A stretch of 64,000 bases of DNA, from positions 25,974-89,973 of the forward strand of contig JBMNPF010000011.1 of the NCBI GenBank assembly GCA_050943475.1, read 5' to 3'. Source of the DNA: Metaruminococcus_A sp050943475. GTDB lineage: Bacteria > Bacillota > Clostridia > Oscillospirales > Ruminococcaceae. This document shows, piece by piece, positions 42,332-51,046 of the stretch (positions within the stretch are counted from its first letter, which is position 1; the number at the start of each line of letters is the position of its first letter). The notes beneath the pieces were generated by a model. It ran no database searches and was not told the origin of the DNA. It saw only the letters and a list, made by a program, of their open reading frames with translations. The position numbers and the translations under genes are program-made.

Positions 42332-44947
42332 TTGTTGTTTCACAGTGAGACAAAGGATGCCGTTCTGGGAGAGCTTTCCTCGAACACGGAAAGCGGCTTA
42401 ACGGCAGGGCAAGTGTCCGAAAAACTTGCCAAGCACGGATATAACAAATTAAGAGAAAAGAAAAAGAAGACCAACCTGCAGCGCTTTTTCGATCAGTTCA
42501 AGGATGTCATGATCCTAATCTTGATTGCGGCGGCTGTTGTTTCGTTTGTGATCGCCTGTGCGGGCCATGACCCGATGGAGTTCTTTGAGCCGGTTCTGAT
42601 CCTGCTCATCGTTGTTCTCAATGCCGTCATGGGTATGCTGCAGGAAAGCAAAGCGGAAAAAGCGTTGGATGCACTGAAAAATATGTCCGCTCCTCACGCC
42701 CGGGTGCTGCGTGACGGAGAGGAAAAAATCATCGATGCGTCGGAGCTCGTTCCCGGCGATATCATTCGTCTGGAAGCAGGTGACTTTATCCCTGCGGATG
42801 CAAGGCTTCTTCACAGCGTCAGCCTGAAAAGCGAGGAGTCCGCGCTGACCGGTGAATCGGTTCCTTCTGAAAAAGAGGCGGATGAACGGATTGATCAGCA
42901 GGCTCCATTGGGCGACCGCAGCAATATGGTGTTCTCCGGATGCAGTGTTACCTACGGAACCGCAACCGCTGTTGTAACCGCCACCGGCATGGATACCGAA
43001 ATGGGCAAAATCGCTAATCTGCTGGAAGGTGAAAGCGAAACGCAGACTCCTTTGCAGAAGAAGCTGGCACAGCTGGGCAAATATCTGGGCATTGTGGCGT
43101 TGGCCGCCTGTGTAATCATCTTTATTGTCGGCCTTGTTTCGGGCATCCCCGTTCTGGAAATCTTTATGACAGCGGTTTCGCTGGCTGTTTCGGCTATCCC
43201 GGAGGGATTACCCGCTATCGTCACCATCGTTCTTTCCATCGGCGTACAGCGAATGGTAAAGAAAAACGCCCTGATCCGCCGCCTGCCTGCGGTGGAAACC
43301 CTGGGTGGCGCTTCGGTTATCTGCTCGGATAAAACCGGAACCCTGACGCAGAACCGGATGACCTTGGTAAAAGCCTATTTAGACGGCAAAACAACCTTGG
43401 AAGATATCAGCACGCAAAACTCGGAAGAAGTAAAAAAACTTCTTCGTTACGGTACCCTCTGCTGCGATGGTTCGGTGGTGTTCCACGGTACGGAAGAACA
43501 GCACATCGGTGACCCGACCGAAACGGCGATTGTTCTTGCCGCACATAAGAACGGGATGCCCAAGGATGACCTTGGGAAGAAATATCCCCGGATGGCCGAG
43601 CTTCCCTTCGACTCCGACCGCAAGCTGATGTCCACCATCAACTTAATTGACGGCAAAAACATCGTCATTGTCAAGGGCGCTTTTGATATGATGGCAGAAC
43701 GCTGTATTGCCGGTGATATCGAGGCGGCGAAACGGATGAACGAAAAAATGAGCCAGGATGCCCTGCGTGTGCTTGCCATCGGATACAAGGAAATTGACAC
43801 CATCCCCGAAACGCTCACCTCCGAAAATCTGGAAAACGGTCTGACGCTGATGGGGCTTGTGGGAATGATCGATCCACCTCGCCCAGAAGCAAAAGCTGCG
43901 GTGGCAACCTGCCGCAAAGCCGGTATCAAACCGGTTATGATTACCGGAGACCATGTTGTAACTGCTTCTGCAATCGCTAAAGAACTTGGCATTATGCAGA
44001 TGGATGACCGGGCAATTACCGGTGCAGAGCTGGATGCAATGACCGATACCGAACTGGATAACCAGGTGGAACACATTTCGGTTTATGCCCGTGTTTCGCC
44101 GGAGAATAAAATCCGCATTGTCAAGGCGTGGCAGCGAAAAGGCCAGGTCGTTTCCATGACCGGCGACGGCGTCAATGATGCTCCTGCCCTGAAAGCCGCT
44201 GACATCGGCTGCGCGATGGGCATCACCGGCACCGATGTCGCAAAGGGGGCGGCGGATATGACCCTCACCGATGACAACTTTGCCACCATTGTCGATGCGG
44301 TCAAGGAAGGCCGCGGCATTTACGCCAACATCAAAAAGGTGGTTGGATTCCTGCTGGGGACCAACATTGGCGAAGTCATCACCGTCTTTGTCGCTATGCT
44401 GCTCTGGCATAAGTCTCCTCTGCTTTCCATGCAGCTTCTCTGGATCAACTTGGTTACCGACAGCCTGCCTGCTATTGCGCTCGGCATGGAGGCCGTAGAA
44501 CCGGACATTATGGATCGGAAACCGAAGCTGAAAAACGAAGGAATTTTTGCACATGGTCTTGGGCTTCGTGTGGTTTTGCAGGGAATTATGTTTGCTGTCC
44601 TTACCCTGATTGGCTTCAAGGTCGGTGAAAATTTCACCGGTACCCTTGCCGGCGGCCAGACGATGGCGTTCATGGTGCTGTCCTTGTCCCAGGTGACTCA
44701 GGCGTTCAATATGCGTTCTGAACATTCGCTGTTCAAAATCGGCGTATTCTCAAACCACAAACTGAACTGGGCTTGTCTTGCTTCTATATTGTTGGTTGCT
44801 CTTGTCCTGTTCACCCCTGTGGGCATTGCATTCGGGCTTGTCATTCTGCCTTGGCAGATGTATCTGCTTGGCCTTGGACTTATACTGGTGCCTGTGCTTC
44901 TTATGGAACTCTCCAAAGCCTGCGGACTCATTAAACACCAGCATTAA
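42332..44947 (+). CDS. P-type ATPase, calcium-transporting (P2A) type
   Basis: 871 residues. Starts at TTG 8 bases after AGGAGG; no better start exists. Actuator motif LTGESVP, phosphorylation motif SDKTGTLTQN, nucleotide-binding region KGAFDMM, hinge TGDGVNDAPAL. Helix 4 has IPEGLPAIV, the P2A (SERCA-like) Ca site, and helix 6 has NLVTD. Ten membrane helices are expected. It likely exports Ca2+ (or Mn2+) from the cytosol. The divergent TetR gene and operator suggest inducible expression. Confidence 0.93.
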   Translation: MLFHSETKDAVLGELSSNTESGLTAGQVSEKLAKHGYNKLREKKKKTNLQRFFDQFKDVMILILIAAAVVSFVIACAGHDPMEFFEPVLILLIVVLNAVMGMLQESKAEKALDALKNMSAPHARVLRDGEEKIIDASELVPGDIIRLEAGDFIPADARLLHSVSLKSEESALTGESVPSEKEADERIDQQAPLGDRSNMVFSGCSVTYGTATAVVTATGMDTEMGKIANLLEGESETQTPLQKKLAQLGKYLGIVALAACVIIFIVGLVSGIPVLEIFMTAVSLAVSAIPEGLPAIVTIVLSIGVQRMVKKNALIRRLPAVETLGGASVICSDKTGTLTQNRMTLVKAYLDGKTTLEDISTQNSEEVKKLLRYGTLCCDGSVVFHGTEEQHIGDPTETAIVLAAHKNGMPKDDLGKKYPRMAELPFDSDRKLMSTINLIDGKNIVIVKGAFDMMAERCIAGDIEAAKRMNEKMSQDALRVLAIGYKEIDTIPETLTSENLENGLTLMGLVGMIDPPRPEAKAAVATCRKAGIKPVMITGDHVVTASAIAKELGIMQMDDRAITGAELDAMTDTELDNQVEHISVYARVSPENKIRIVKAWQRKGQVVSMTGDGVNDAPALKAADIGCAMGITGTDVAKGAADMTLTDDNFATIVDAVKEGRGIYANIKKVVGFLLGTNIGEVITVFVAMLLWHKSPLLSMQLLWINLVTDSLPAIALGMEAVEPDIMDRKPKLKNEGIFAHGLGLRVVLQGIMFAVLTLIGFKVGENFTGTLAGGQTMAFMVLSLSQVTQAFNMRSEHSLFKIGVFSNHKLNWACLASILLVALVLFTPVGIAFGLVILPWQMYLLGLGLILVPVLLMELSKACGLIKHQH

Positions 44948-44989
44948 ATCATTTTGGACGAATCGGTCATTGATGGGAAGGAGATAGCT

Positions 44990-45196
44990 GTGGAAAAGAA
45001 AAAGCTGAAACTGTATCTGCTGCTTATCTCCTTTACCATCGGGCTGGTTTGAATGGTTGTTCATTTTGAAACGATTTTATGCAGAATCAGTTTCTTTCTT
45101 CGCCTGATGCCTCTTTTTATCGGTATTATCATAGCGCTTATGAACCGCGTCAGTAACGCAGATAATAGAGAAAAGGCCTCCCATGTAGGAAAATAG
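44990..45196 (+). pseudogene. Broken AI-2E-type membrane protein, N-terminal fragment
   Basis: A GTG start after AAGGAG gives MEKKKLKLYLLLISFTIGLV, then an in-frame TGA (45050-45052), after which the frame continues as a hydrophobic stretch ending IIIALMNR. The pattern of basic start, helix, short loop and second helix recalls the first two helices of AI-2E family transporters. TGA may replace TGG. The frame stops after 69 codons where a hairpin begins, so the rest is lost. Confidence 0.5.
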
Positions 45197-45208
45197 ACTA
45201 CATGGGAG
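45178..45208. terminator. Inverted repeat near the fragment end
   Basis: CTCCCATGTAG / CTACATGGGAG, perfect 11-bp stem, followed by ATTGTTTT. It may be a terminator or the edge of a lost element. Confidence 0.5.
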
Positions 45209-45216
45209 ATTGTTTT

Positions 45217-45690
45217 ATGAAAAAATGAAAATATCAGCATGTTCAAAAGCTATTGCCAGAAATCAAGGAACTTTTAGCGGGAGGAATGACGCAAACAGAA
45301 GTAGCAAAAAATTGGGACTAACAGGCAGCCGAGCTGGCGTAGGCTGCTACACCGAGAGCGAAAAAGAAGATGCGGGGGATTTCCGAAGCGCGAGGGAGAA
45401 AGCTAGTAAAGATGCTGGTGGAGCATAAGCATGAGAATAAGAGATTGAAGGCGGAAATGAACTGTTGTGAGATTTTCTGCGACGCACAGAGAGAGGCGGG
45501 TAAAAACTGAAGTATCAAGTGGTTTATTTGTATTGGGTGAACCATCCGGTATCTGTCATATGTCAGTTTTACGGTGTATCGAGAAGCGGCTATTATGATT
45601 TTGTTCATCGTTTACTTTGCTATGAAAAAGGAGAAAGAGAGAGTCGCCGCTTAAAACTCAATGTTTCCTGCTCGGTGGCCCCCTTTTGTA
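45217..45690 (+). mobile_element. Decayed IS3-family transposase (orfA/orfB remnants)
   Basis: Pieces in three frames: KYQHVQKLLPEIKELLAGGM with TQTEVAKKLGLT (orfA helix-turn-helix), then KKKMRGISEARGRK with HENKRLKAEM (orfA leucine-rich end), then KYQVVYLYWVNHPVSVICQF with YGVSRSGYYDF (start of orfB). Stops and frameshifts interrupt each piece and the DDE catalytic part is missing. No inverted ends were found. Confidence 0.75.
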
Positions 45691-45830
45691 CTATCCGTAT
45701 AAAAGGGCGCGCTAGCTTCCTTTTTTTGGAGGTGAGGGCTCGAAATTGCCCTTGGAGGTATTCATCAATTTATCCATTTCAAAGCCGGAAACTTCTACAC
45801 ATCCGTGGACAGGGAAAAAGGGTGTAAAAC

Positions 45831-45877
45831 GCAAAAAAGCGGGGCCTCCAGCCTGAAAAATCAGGTAGAGACCCCGC
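45831..45877 (-). terminator. Second terminator of the tRNA operon
   Basis: GCGGGG..CCTGA/TCAGG..CCCCGC forms a long hairpin, then TTTTTTGCG on the minus strand. The rest of 45691-45985 shows no gene. Confidence 0.7.
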
Positions 45878-45984
45878 ATCTGTTCATGAAAACCCTTTGG
45901 TTTCCATTTTATGGAAAAGTCATCTATGGAAAACCGTTTTTGTTTTTGGGCTCTAAAAAGCCCGCAAACCCGCATGAAACCTAA

Positions 45985-46019
45985 GAAAAATGGGCCGGTC
46001 ATCTATTATGACCGGCCCA
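45985..46019 (-). terminator. First terminator of the tRNA operon
   Basis: TGGGCCGGTCAT / ATGACCGGCCCA, 12-bp perfect stem, then TTTTTC on the minus strand, directly after tRNA-Tyr. Confidence 0.85.
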
Positions 46020-46021
46020 GA

Positions 46022-46106
46022 TGGTGGAGGAAGATGGATTCGAACCATCGAAGCTGAAAGCAACAGATTTACAGTCTGCCCCCTTTGGCCACTCGGGAAT
46101 TCCTCC
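46022..46106 (-). tRNA. tRNA-Tyr (GTA)
   Basis: 85 nt with encoded CCA. Acceptor GGAGGAA, anticodon loop CTGTAAA giving anticodon GTA, a long variable arm as in class II bacterial tRNA-Tyr, and TTCGAATC T-loop. Confidence 0.95.
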
Positions 46107-46138
46107 AAATTATGAAATTGTCATTTGCTCGGCAAAAG

Positions 46139-46214
46139 TGGAGCTGGTGGACGGACTTGAACCCCCGACCTGCTGATTACAAATCAGCTGCTCTACCAAC
46201 TGAGCTACACCAGC
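46139..46214 (-). tRNA. tRNA-Thr (TGT)
   Basis: 76 nt with encoded CCA. Acceptor GCTGGTG/CACCAGC, D-loop AGTTGGTAGAG, anticodon TGT in ATTTGTAATC, T-loop GTTCAAGTC. Confidence 0.95.
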
Positions 46215-46266
46215 AAGAACGATAATTATTTTAGCATATCTTTCGGCCGATGTCAACAAAAATTTT

Positions 46267-46343
46267 TGGTCGGGGCGACAGGACTTGAACCTGCGGCATC
46301 TTGGTCCCAAACCAAGCACTCTACCAAACTGAGTTACGCCCCG
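46267..46343 (-). tRNA. tRNA-Pro (TGG)
   Basis: 77 nt with encoded CCA. Acceptor CGGGGCG/CGCCCCG, the anticodon loop TTTGGGA gives TGG, T-loop GTTCAAGTC. First tRNA in the operon Pro-Thr-Tyr. Confidence 0.95.
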
Positions 46344-46360
46344 AATTGGCAGTGTTAATT

Positions 46361-46389
46361 ATTATAAAAGAATTTTCAGATAATGTCAA
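46361..46389 (-). promoter_or_regulatory. Promoter of the tRNA operon
   Basis: Minus strand TTGACA, 17-bp spacer, TATAAT; perfect consensus. The remainder of 46390-46645 is AT-rich upstream sequence of the peptidase gene. Confidence 0.9.
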
Positions 46390-46645
46390 GTAATAATATT
46401 TTTAGGCGTTTTATTTTCATCTGCAACTGAAAAATTTGCCGGTCAAATGGCCGAACCGTTGCAGTCGCTATTGTTTTTTGCCCCACTGTATTTTTGAAAA
46501 ACGCAAACAGTGCAAAATGGTAAAATAAAACCTCTTTTTTGGAAAAATGATATAAATCAAAAGACGGCGCATAAATCCCGGCAATTCCTCCAAAACTAGT
46601 AACAGATTATTGGTTTGAAATTACTTTTTTCGGAGGATAAAGCGT

Positions 46646-47395
46646 ATGAAAAACACGAAACTCAAACGTTCCGGGCTGTCTTCCTTTTTGACAGGGAAGG
46701 GCTTTTATATCGCGTTGTGCGTCAGTATCGTTGTGGTAAGCGCCACGGCGTACTTTGTCATCAATGCAACCAGGGACAACCTGAACGAACAGAACAACAT
46801 CAACATCTCGTCGGATACTGGCTCCAATGAGTGGGGCTTTTCCGGTACTGAGGTGAGCAATTCCCAGAGCGATGTGCCAAAGGAACCGTCGTCCAGCAGC
46901 GAAGCACCGGCCGCGAGCAGCGAGAGCCAGCCGGAGAGCCAGTCGGCTAACGCACCGGCGGAAAGCTCCAGCCAGACCTTCAGCAACACCTTTGTCATGC
47001 CTTTAAAAGGCGATATTTTAAACGCCTTCAGCAACGGTAAGCCGGTGAAATCCAAGACGCTGAACGAATGGCGCACCCATGACGGTGTCGATATCAAAGC
47101 GGCGATTGCCACTCCGGTTAAATCGGCCTCAGACGGCATTGTAACCGCGATTGAGGAAGATCCCATGTGGGGCGTTACCATTACCATTGACCATGGCAAC
47201 GGCTATCAGACCATGTATATGGGCCTGAATGTCAACGTCAGCGTCAAGAAAGACCAGCGGGTGGAAATCGGCACCGTGCTCGGTTCGGTCGGCGAAACGG
47301 CAGAAATCGAAATTGCAGAAGAACCGCACCTCCATTTTGCTATGAAGAAGGACGGCGAGTGGATTGACCCCATGAGCATGATTCAAAACGCATAG
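46646..47395 (+). CDS. spoIIQ: M23 peptidase domain protein, SpoIIQ-like
   Basis: 249 residues. A single membrane helix at ~20-42 (GFYIALCVSIVVVSATAYFV), a Ser/Glu/Pro-rich linker (~70-115), then a LytM/M23 domain. WRTHDGVDIKA supplies H and D ligands and PHLHFAMKKDG the H-x-H motif, so the zinc site looks intact, as in clostridial SpoIIQ. The domain opening FVMPLKGDILNAFSNGKPV and KTLNEWRTHDG match SpoIIQ, the forespore protein that meets SpoIIIAH in the engulfment channel. GGAGG precedes the ATG. Gene name is by resemblance. Confidence 0.8.
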   Translation: MKNTKLKRSGLSSFLTGKGFYIALCVSIVVVSATAYFVINATRDNLNEQNNINISSDTGSNEWGFSGTEVSNSQSDVPKEPSSSSEAPAASSESQPESQSANAPAESSSQTFSNTFVMPLKGDILNAFSNGKPVKSKTLNEWRTHDGVDIKAAIATPVKSASDGIVTAIEEDPMWGVTITIDHGNGYQTMYMGLNVNVSVKKDQRVEIGTVLGSVGETAEIEIAEEPHLHFAMKKDGEWIDPMSMIQNA

Positions 47396-47437
47396 CCCAA
47401 ACACCGGAATATGGAAACCCCAAAAATCCGGCGCGGC

Positions 47438-47474
47438 AAAAAACGGCATGGCCATTGCGGCTATGCCGTTTTTG
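47438..47474. terminator. Bidirectional terminator
   Basis: AAAAACGGCATGGCC / GGCTATGCCGTTTTT stem between convergent genes. Confidence 0.88.
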
Positions 47475-47503
47475 TTTTGATGAGGATCACGCAACGATGC
47501 TGC

Positions 47504-48322
47504 TCATTCGCCAGCTGGGAGTTTCTGCGCTGCAATTATCTGCTGAAAGGTCGGGCTTGGACGCTCAAATGAGGCATCCGGCTGGAATTCGGTCATATTT
47601 CCCCAGTAGCGCTTGGGCATGTGCCCCATCCGGCATTTGGGATTATAGCGTCCCTCTACAGCGACCGAATCGTAAAACCGTTTCCACAGGGCACGGAAAC
47701 GGGCTTCCTGCTCCTCCGGGCGCGGGAGAGAGAAATCTTCAAGCGGGAGGATCACCGGTTCGTAGGGCTGGTACACCAGAGCTTCCCGGTGGGTACTGTC
47801 AAAAATGAGAAACCGTTCTTCCGGATAACGGGAACAGAAGTGCCCAGCCAACAGGGGAAGCACCCGGTTTTTGGGTTCAATAATGGCAGCCAGCGTTCCG
47901 TTTTGTTCCGAAAACCGCAAAAATTCCTTGAAGAGGTGCGCTTCGTTGTTTAAGAATTTTACCGCCTTGGTCAGCGTGTTTACGGTGTCGTCTGCCAGAC
48001 AGTTGAGTACGGCTCCGCGGTAGCGGTATCCCAGCCGGATAAACCGCAAAAGCAGCTGTTCCTTTTGCGGCTGGCAGCTTAGGAACGCCTCTGCAATAAA
48101 CGCTGCGGCGGCAGGGGAGATCTTGCTCCGAAAAGAATTGTAAACCCGTTCGGCATGCCGTTTGTCGGTATCCACCCAGCGTTCCGGGTATAACGTCCCC
48201 TGCGGCGTCTCATCCGTCAAAATGGCCGCCGGTAATTCCCGGCGGTAAAAACTGTCGAACACGCAACAGAGGAATCCTTCAAAACTGCCGTCGTAACGGT
48301 AGGCGAGCATTTTTTTCTGCAT
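47504..48322 (-). CDS. TIGR03915-family putative DNA repair protein
   Basis: 272 residues. Opens MLAYRYDGSFEGFLCCVFDSF, and later has HLFKEFLRFSEQNGTLAAII and GRYNPKCRMGHMPKRYWGNM-TEF, the pattern of the family always found beside the radical SAM partner (TIGR03916). No signal peptide. It resembles uracil-DNA-glycosylase-linked DUF4130 proteins. Lies 17 bp downstream of the partner, hence co-expressed under the SOS box. Confidence 0.85.
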   Translation of the reverse strand: MQKKMLAYRYDGSFEGFLCCVFDSFYRRELPAAILTDETPQGTLYPERWVDTDKRHAERVYNSFRSKISPAAAAFIAEAFLSCQPQKEQLLLRFIRLGYRYRGAVLNCLADDTVNTLTKAVKFLNNEAHLFKEFLRFSEQNGTLAAIIEPKNRVLPLLAGHFCSRYPEERFLIFDSTHREALVYQPYEPVILPLEDFSLPRPEEQEARFRALWKRFYDSVAVEGRYNPKCRMGHMPKRYWGNMTEFQPDASFERPSPTFQQIIAAQKLPAGE

Positions 48323-48339
48323 TGTGGATTTCCTTTCCT

Positions 48340-49644
48340 TCAGGCGCGTAGCAGTGGGCTCCCGGTAGCTGAAATAACGGCATTGAGGCCGTCGAACAGG
48401 CTCAGCTGCTCCACTTGTTCTTTCGAGAGCAGCGCCTTACCCTGCTGGGTGATTAAATTCTGGAGCATAACGTCGGGGGAGACCCGCAGTCCTTCAAGCG
48501 CTTTGCCCCGGCAGGTGATGAAGTACTGCGCCCGCTTGAGCACTACGCCAAGCTTTTTGAGTGCCGTAAAATCAAGGTTTGCCATCCGCCGGGCGGTCAC
48601 AATCGCCTTTGCCGATTTTGGGCCAATGCCCGGCACCCGCAGCAGGGTGTGGTAATCCGCCTGGTTGATTTCCACCGGGAAATACTCCAAATGCCCCAAC
48701 GCCCAGTTGCATTTCGGGTCTAATAGAGGATTAAAGCTCTGATTTTCCCGGTCGAGAAGCTCGCGGGCCTCAAATCCGTAAAAGCGCAGCAGCCAGTCGG
48801 CCTGGTACAGCCGGTGCTCCCGCAAAAGCGGCGGCTTGGTGTCCGGCGAGGGGAGCAGGGAGCTTTCCACCACCGGCATGTAGGCTGAGAAAAAGACCCG
48901 CTTCAGCCGGTATTTTTTATAAAGCCCTTCGGCCAGCATCAGAATCTGGTAATCGGTGTCCGGCGTGGCGCCTATGATCATCTGGGTGCTCTGTCCGGCC
49001 GGGGCAAACTGCGGCGCATGTTGGTAGCGCACCAGCTCCTGCCGGTTTTGCTCAATGCGCCCCGCAATCATTTCCATGGGTTTGAGAATGGCCTGCTTGG
49101 ATTTGTCCGGGCAGAGGAGCTTCAGGCTGCTCTCGGACGGCAGCTCAATGTTGACACTCATCCGGTCGGCGAGCAGGCCAAGACGGGTGAGCAGCGCCGG
49201 GCTTGCCCCCGGAATCGCCTTGACGTGGATATACCCACGGAAGCGGTATTCCTGCCGCAGCATGGAAAGGGTTTTGATGAGAAGCTCGCATGTGTAATCC
49301 GGGCTTTGCAGGACACCACTGCTCAAAAACAGCCCTTCAATGTAGTTGCGGCGGTAAAAGCCAATGGTCAGCTCGCAGAGCTCACGCGGGGTGAAAGCGG
49401 CGCGCAGGGTGTCGTGTGAGCGGCGGTTGACGCAGTATTGGCAGTCATAAATACATACGTTGGTAAACAGCACTTTCAGCAGAGAGATGCAGCGTCCGTC
49501 CGCCGCAAAGCTGTGGCAGATGCCGCAGGAGACCGCACTGCCCAGCGCCCCCTTTTGCCCGGCTCGGTCTACGCCGCTGGAGGTGCAGGCTACATCGTAT
49601 TTGGCTGCGCCGGTCAGGATTTCCAGCTTTTGTTCGGTTGTCAC
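48340..49644 (-). CDS. Putative DNA modification/repair radical SAM protein (TIGR03916)
   Basis: 434 residues, start GTG 8 bases after GAGAGGAG. NVCIYDCQYCVNR carries the CxxxCxxC [4Fe-4S]/SAM motif. Helix-hairpin-helix DNA-binding signature LLRVPGIGPKSAKAIVTARR lies near residue 340. Extra cysteines (SCGICHSF) near residue 40 may bind a second cluster. The family is proposed to repair or modify DNA bases, akin to spore photoproduct lyase chemistry; no direct demonstration is known to me. A DinR/LexA box overlaps its transcription start. Confidence 0.88.
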   Translation of the reverse strand: MTTEQKLEILTGAAKYDVACTSSGVDRAGQKGALGSAVSCGICHSFAADGRCISLLKVLFTNVCIYDCQYCVNRRSHDTLRAAFTPRELCELTIGFYRRNYIEGLFLSSGVLQSPDYTCELLIKTLSMLRQEYRFRGYIHVKAIPGASPALLTRLGLLADRMSVNIELPSESSLKLLCPDKSKQAILKPMEMIAGRIEQNRQELVRYQHAPQFAPAGQSTQMIIGATPDTDYQILMLAEGLYKKYRLKRVFFSAYMPVVESSLLPSPDTKPPLLREHRLYQADWLLRFYGFEARELLDRENQSFNPLLDPKCNWALGHLEYFPVEINQADYHTLLRVPGIGPKSAKAIVTARRMANLDFTALKKLGVVLKRAQYFITCRGKALEGLRVSPDVMLQNLITQQGKALLSKEQVEQLSLFDGLNAVISATGSPLLRA

Positions 49645-49666
49645 AGCGTCCGCTCCTCTCAAAAAA

Positions 49667-49678
49667 GAACATTTGTTC
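49667..49678. promoter_or_regulatory. LexA (DinR) SOS box
   Basis: GAACATTTGTTC, a perfect GAAC-N4-GTTC palindrome, centred at the predicted start of the repair operon and 23 bp upstream of its start codon. Confidence 0.82.
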
Positions 49679-49684
49679 TATACT

Positions 49685-49713
49685 AGTGTAACCCATTTGC
49701 AAAGGTTCGTCAA
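49685..49713 (-). promoter_or_regulatory. Sigma-A promoter of the repair operon
   Basis: Minus strand TTGACG, 17-bp spacer, TACACT. The LexA box lies just downstream of the -10. Confidence 0.7.
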
Positions 49714-49871
49714 GGGGGAGCGAAAAAAATTGGAAACAACTTGCAGGACGGTTGCACAGACCAAGTTTCCGGCTCGGTCTATGCCGTGCGGCGCCGCGCC
49801 GGAAGCTCAAGCCGTGTGCCGCGCGGACAGGCTCATCAGGTTGACCGGTCAAGCAATGTGGGTTCAATGCT

Positions 49872-49910
49872 AAAAAATCAGCGCCCATACCGTAATGGAT
49901 GGACGCTGAT
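49872..49910 (-). terminator. Terminator downstream of the lipoprotein gene
   Basis: ATCAGCG-T-CCAT pairs with ATGG-G-CGCTGAT, then TTTTTTA on the minus strand. Confidence 0.75.
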
Positions 49911-50124
49911 GGTGAAAACAAGAATATTGGCTGCTGTCTAAATAAAATGTGTTTTCGCGGAAAAGCTGCCTGCCACAGCAGTGTGAATCATAGCCCGAAA
50001 CAAAACTCTTTCCAAAACACTGCTTCAAACAGCGTTTGCAGTACATGGAGATGTCGATACAGCCATACCATTCACCGCCCACCGTTGGGCCTTTTAAAAT
50101 GCAGCGGCCCGGCGGAATCTGCTG
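49911..50124 (-). other. 3' region of the lipoprotein transcript with an in-frame Cys-rich frame
   Basis: After the lipoprotein TAG the same frame stays open for about 85 codons (QQIPPGRCILKGPTVGG, then CIDISMYCKRCLKQC) up to the terminator. Eight cysteines are present. There is no ATG/GTG with a ribosome site, so I do not call a gene. Confidence 0.35.
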
Positions 50125-50769
50125 CTACGAATCGCTCGTTCCAGATTCCGGAGGCGATTCCACCGGAATTTCCGGCGCACCCTCCTCCAAAAGCCCGGGT
50201 GAAGTTTCCTCCGCGGCCTCGATATCCACCGGTTCCGAAACACCCAAATCGGCTTCACCGTCCGCGGATTCGTCCGGTTCGGAAGAAACGAGCGGTCTGC
50301 CGTTGACTGCGTTGTCCAGCGCGGTCAGAACAGCGCCGTTTTGTTCGGTCATAATCAAAAACAGGTAATCTCCGTACTCTTTCAGTTCGGCGCCCTGCGC
50401 CACCGCAAGCTGGTCGGGCAGAATCCCCTCAAAAGAAGCTTCAGCGTTTTGTTTTACAGTCTGTAAAGCGTCTTTCAAGGCATCTTTTTTGTCTTTTTGT
50501 GCGTGAAATCCTGCAAATACCGTCGCAGACGTTTCCTTCTGCGGAACGTAAACCACCGCTTCGGTGTAAAACGCCTGGCTTATCCCAAAGCGTTCGCTGG
50601 TTTCACCGGAGTCAAGCGGGATTAACCACTGTTCGTTATACGGATCAAGCGCCGTCCGGTAAACGGACGACATGGTTTGGTATAAATTAAGCTCCAGCGC
50701 GGGGGTGCATCCGGAACAAAGCAAAAGCAAAATGGCAAGACAGCAGGCTGCCACAGAAAAGCGTTTCAA
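50125..50769 (-). CDS. DUF4358-like lipoprotein
   Basis: 214 residues from a TTG that has GGAGG upstream; MKRFSVAACCLAILLLLCSGC gives a signal peptide and lipobox (LCSGC), Cys near residue 20 (run given in two parts: MKRFSVAACC, LAILLLLCSGC). The core, EAVVYVPQKE-TSATVFAGF and KDALKDALQTVKQNAEASFE then GDYLFLIMTEQNG, has the DUF4358 layout found in clostridial lipoproteins. The C-terminal third is acidic and Pro/Ser-rich. Probably extracellular and membrane-bound; function unknown. Confidence 0.75.
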   Translation of the reverse strand: MKRFSVAACCLAILLLLCSGCTPALELNLYQTMSSVYRTALDPYNEQWLIPLDSGETSERFGISQAFYTEAVVYVPQKETSATVFAGFHAQKDKKDALKDALQTVKQNAEASFEGILPDQLAVAQGAELKEYGDYLFLIMTEQNGAVLTALDNAVNGRPLVSSEPDESADGEADLGVSEPVDIEAAEETSPGLLEEGAPEIPVESPPESGTSDS

Positions 50770-50960
50770 AAAATCCCTCCAATCGGGTAGGCCGGGACGT
50801 GACAAAAATATGATTTTATTGTAGCGGATAACCGGCAAGAAATCAAATCTCCAACATGGCTGCTCAAACGCCGTTTTTGTCATTTTATCAGATATTCCGC
50901 AGAAAAAAGTAAGAAATTCAGATGCTTTTACAATTCACATCCCCGAAGCATTCAAAGGCA

Positions 50961-50989
50961 TTGACTATTCCCGGGAATAAAAATATAAT
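50961..50989 (+). promoter_or_regulatory. serC-serA promoter with a palindromic spacer
   Basis: TTGACT, 17-bp spacer, TATAAT. The spacer starts with TATTCCCGGGAATA (50966-50979), a perfect 14-base palindrome, well placed to be a repressor operator. A stem TTTTTTAAC / GTTGTTAAAAAA follows in the leader. Confidence 0.75.
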
Positions 50990-51046
50990 AGAAGTAATGT
51001 TTTTTAACAGGATGTTGTTAAAAAAATTTTTGGAGGGTATTGATTT

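Noticed and set aside
50125..50127. TAG readthrough or pyrrolysine
   Set aside because: TAG ends ordinary genes here too (for example trkA), and no pyl genes are visible.
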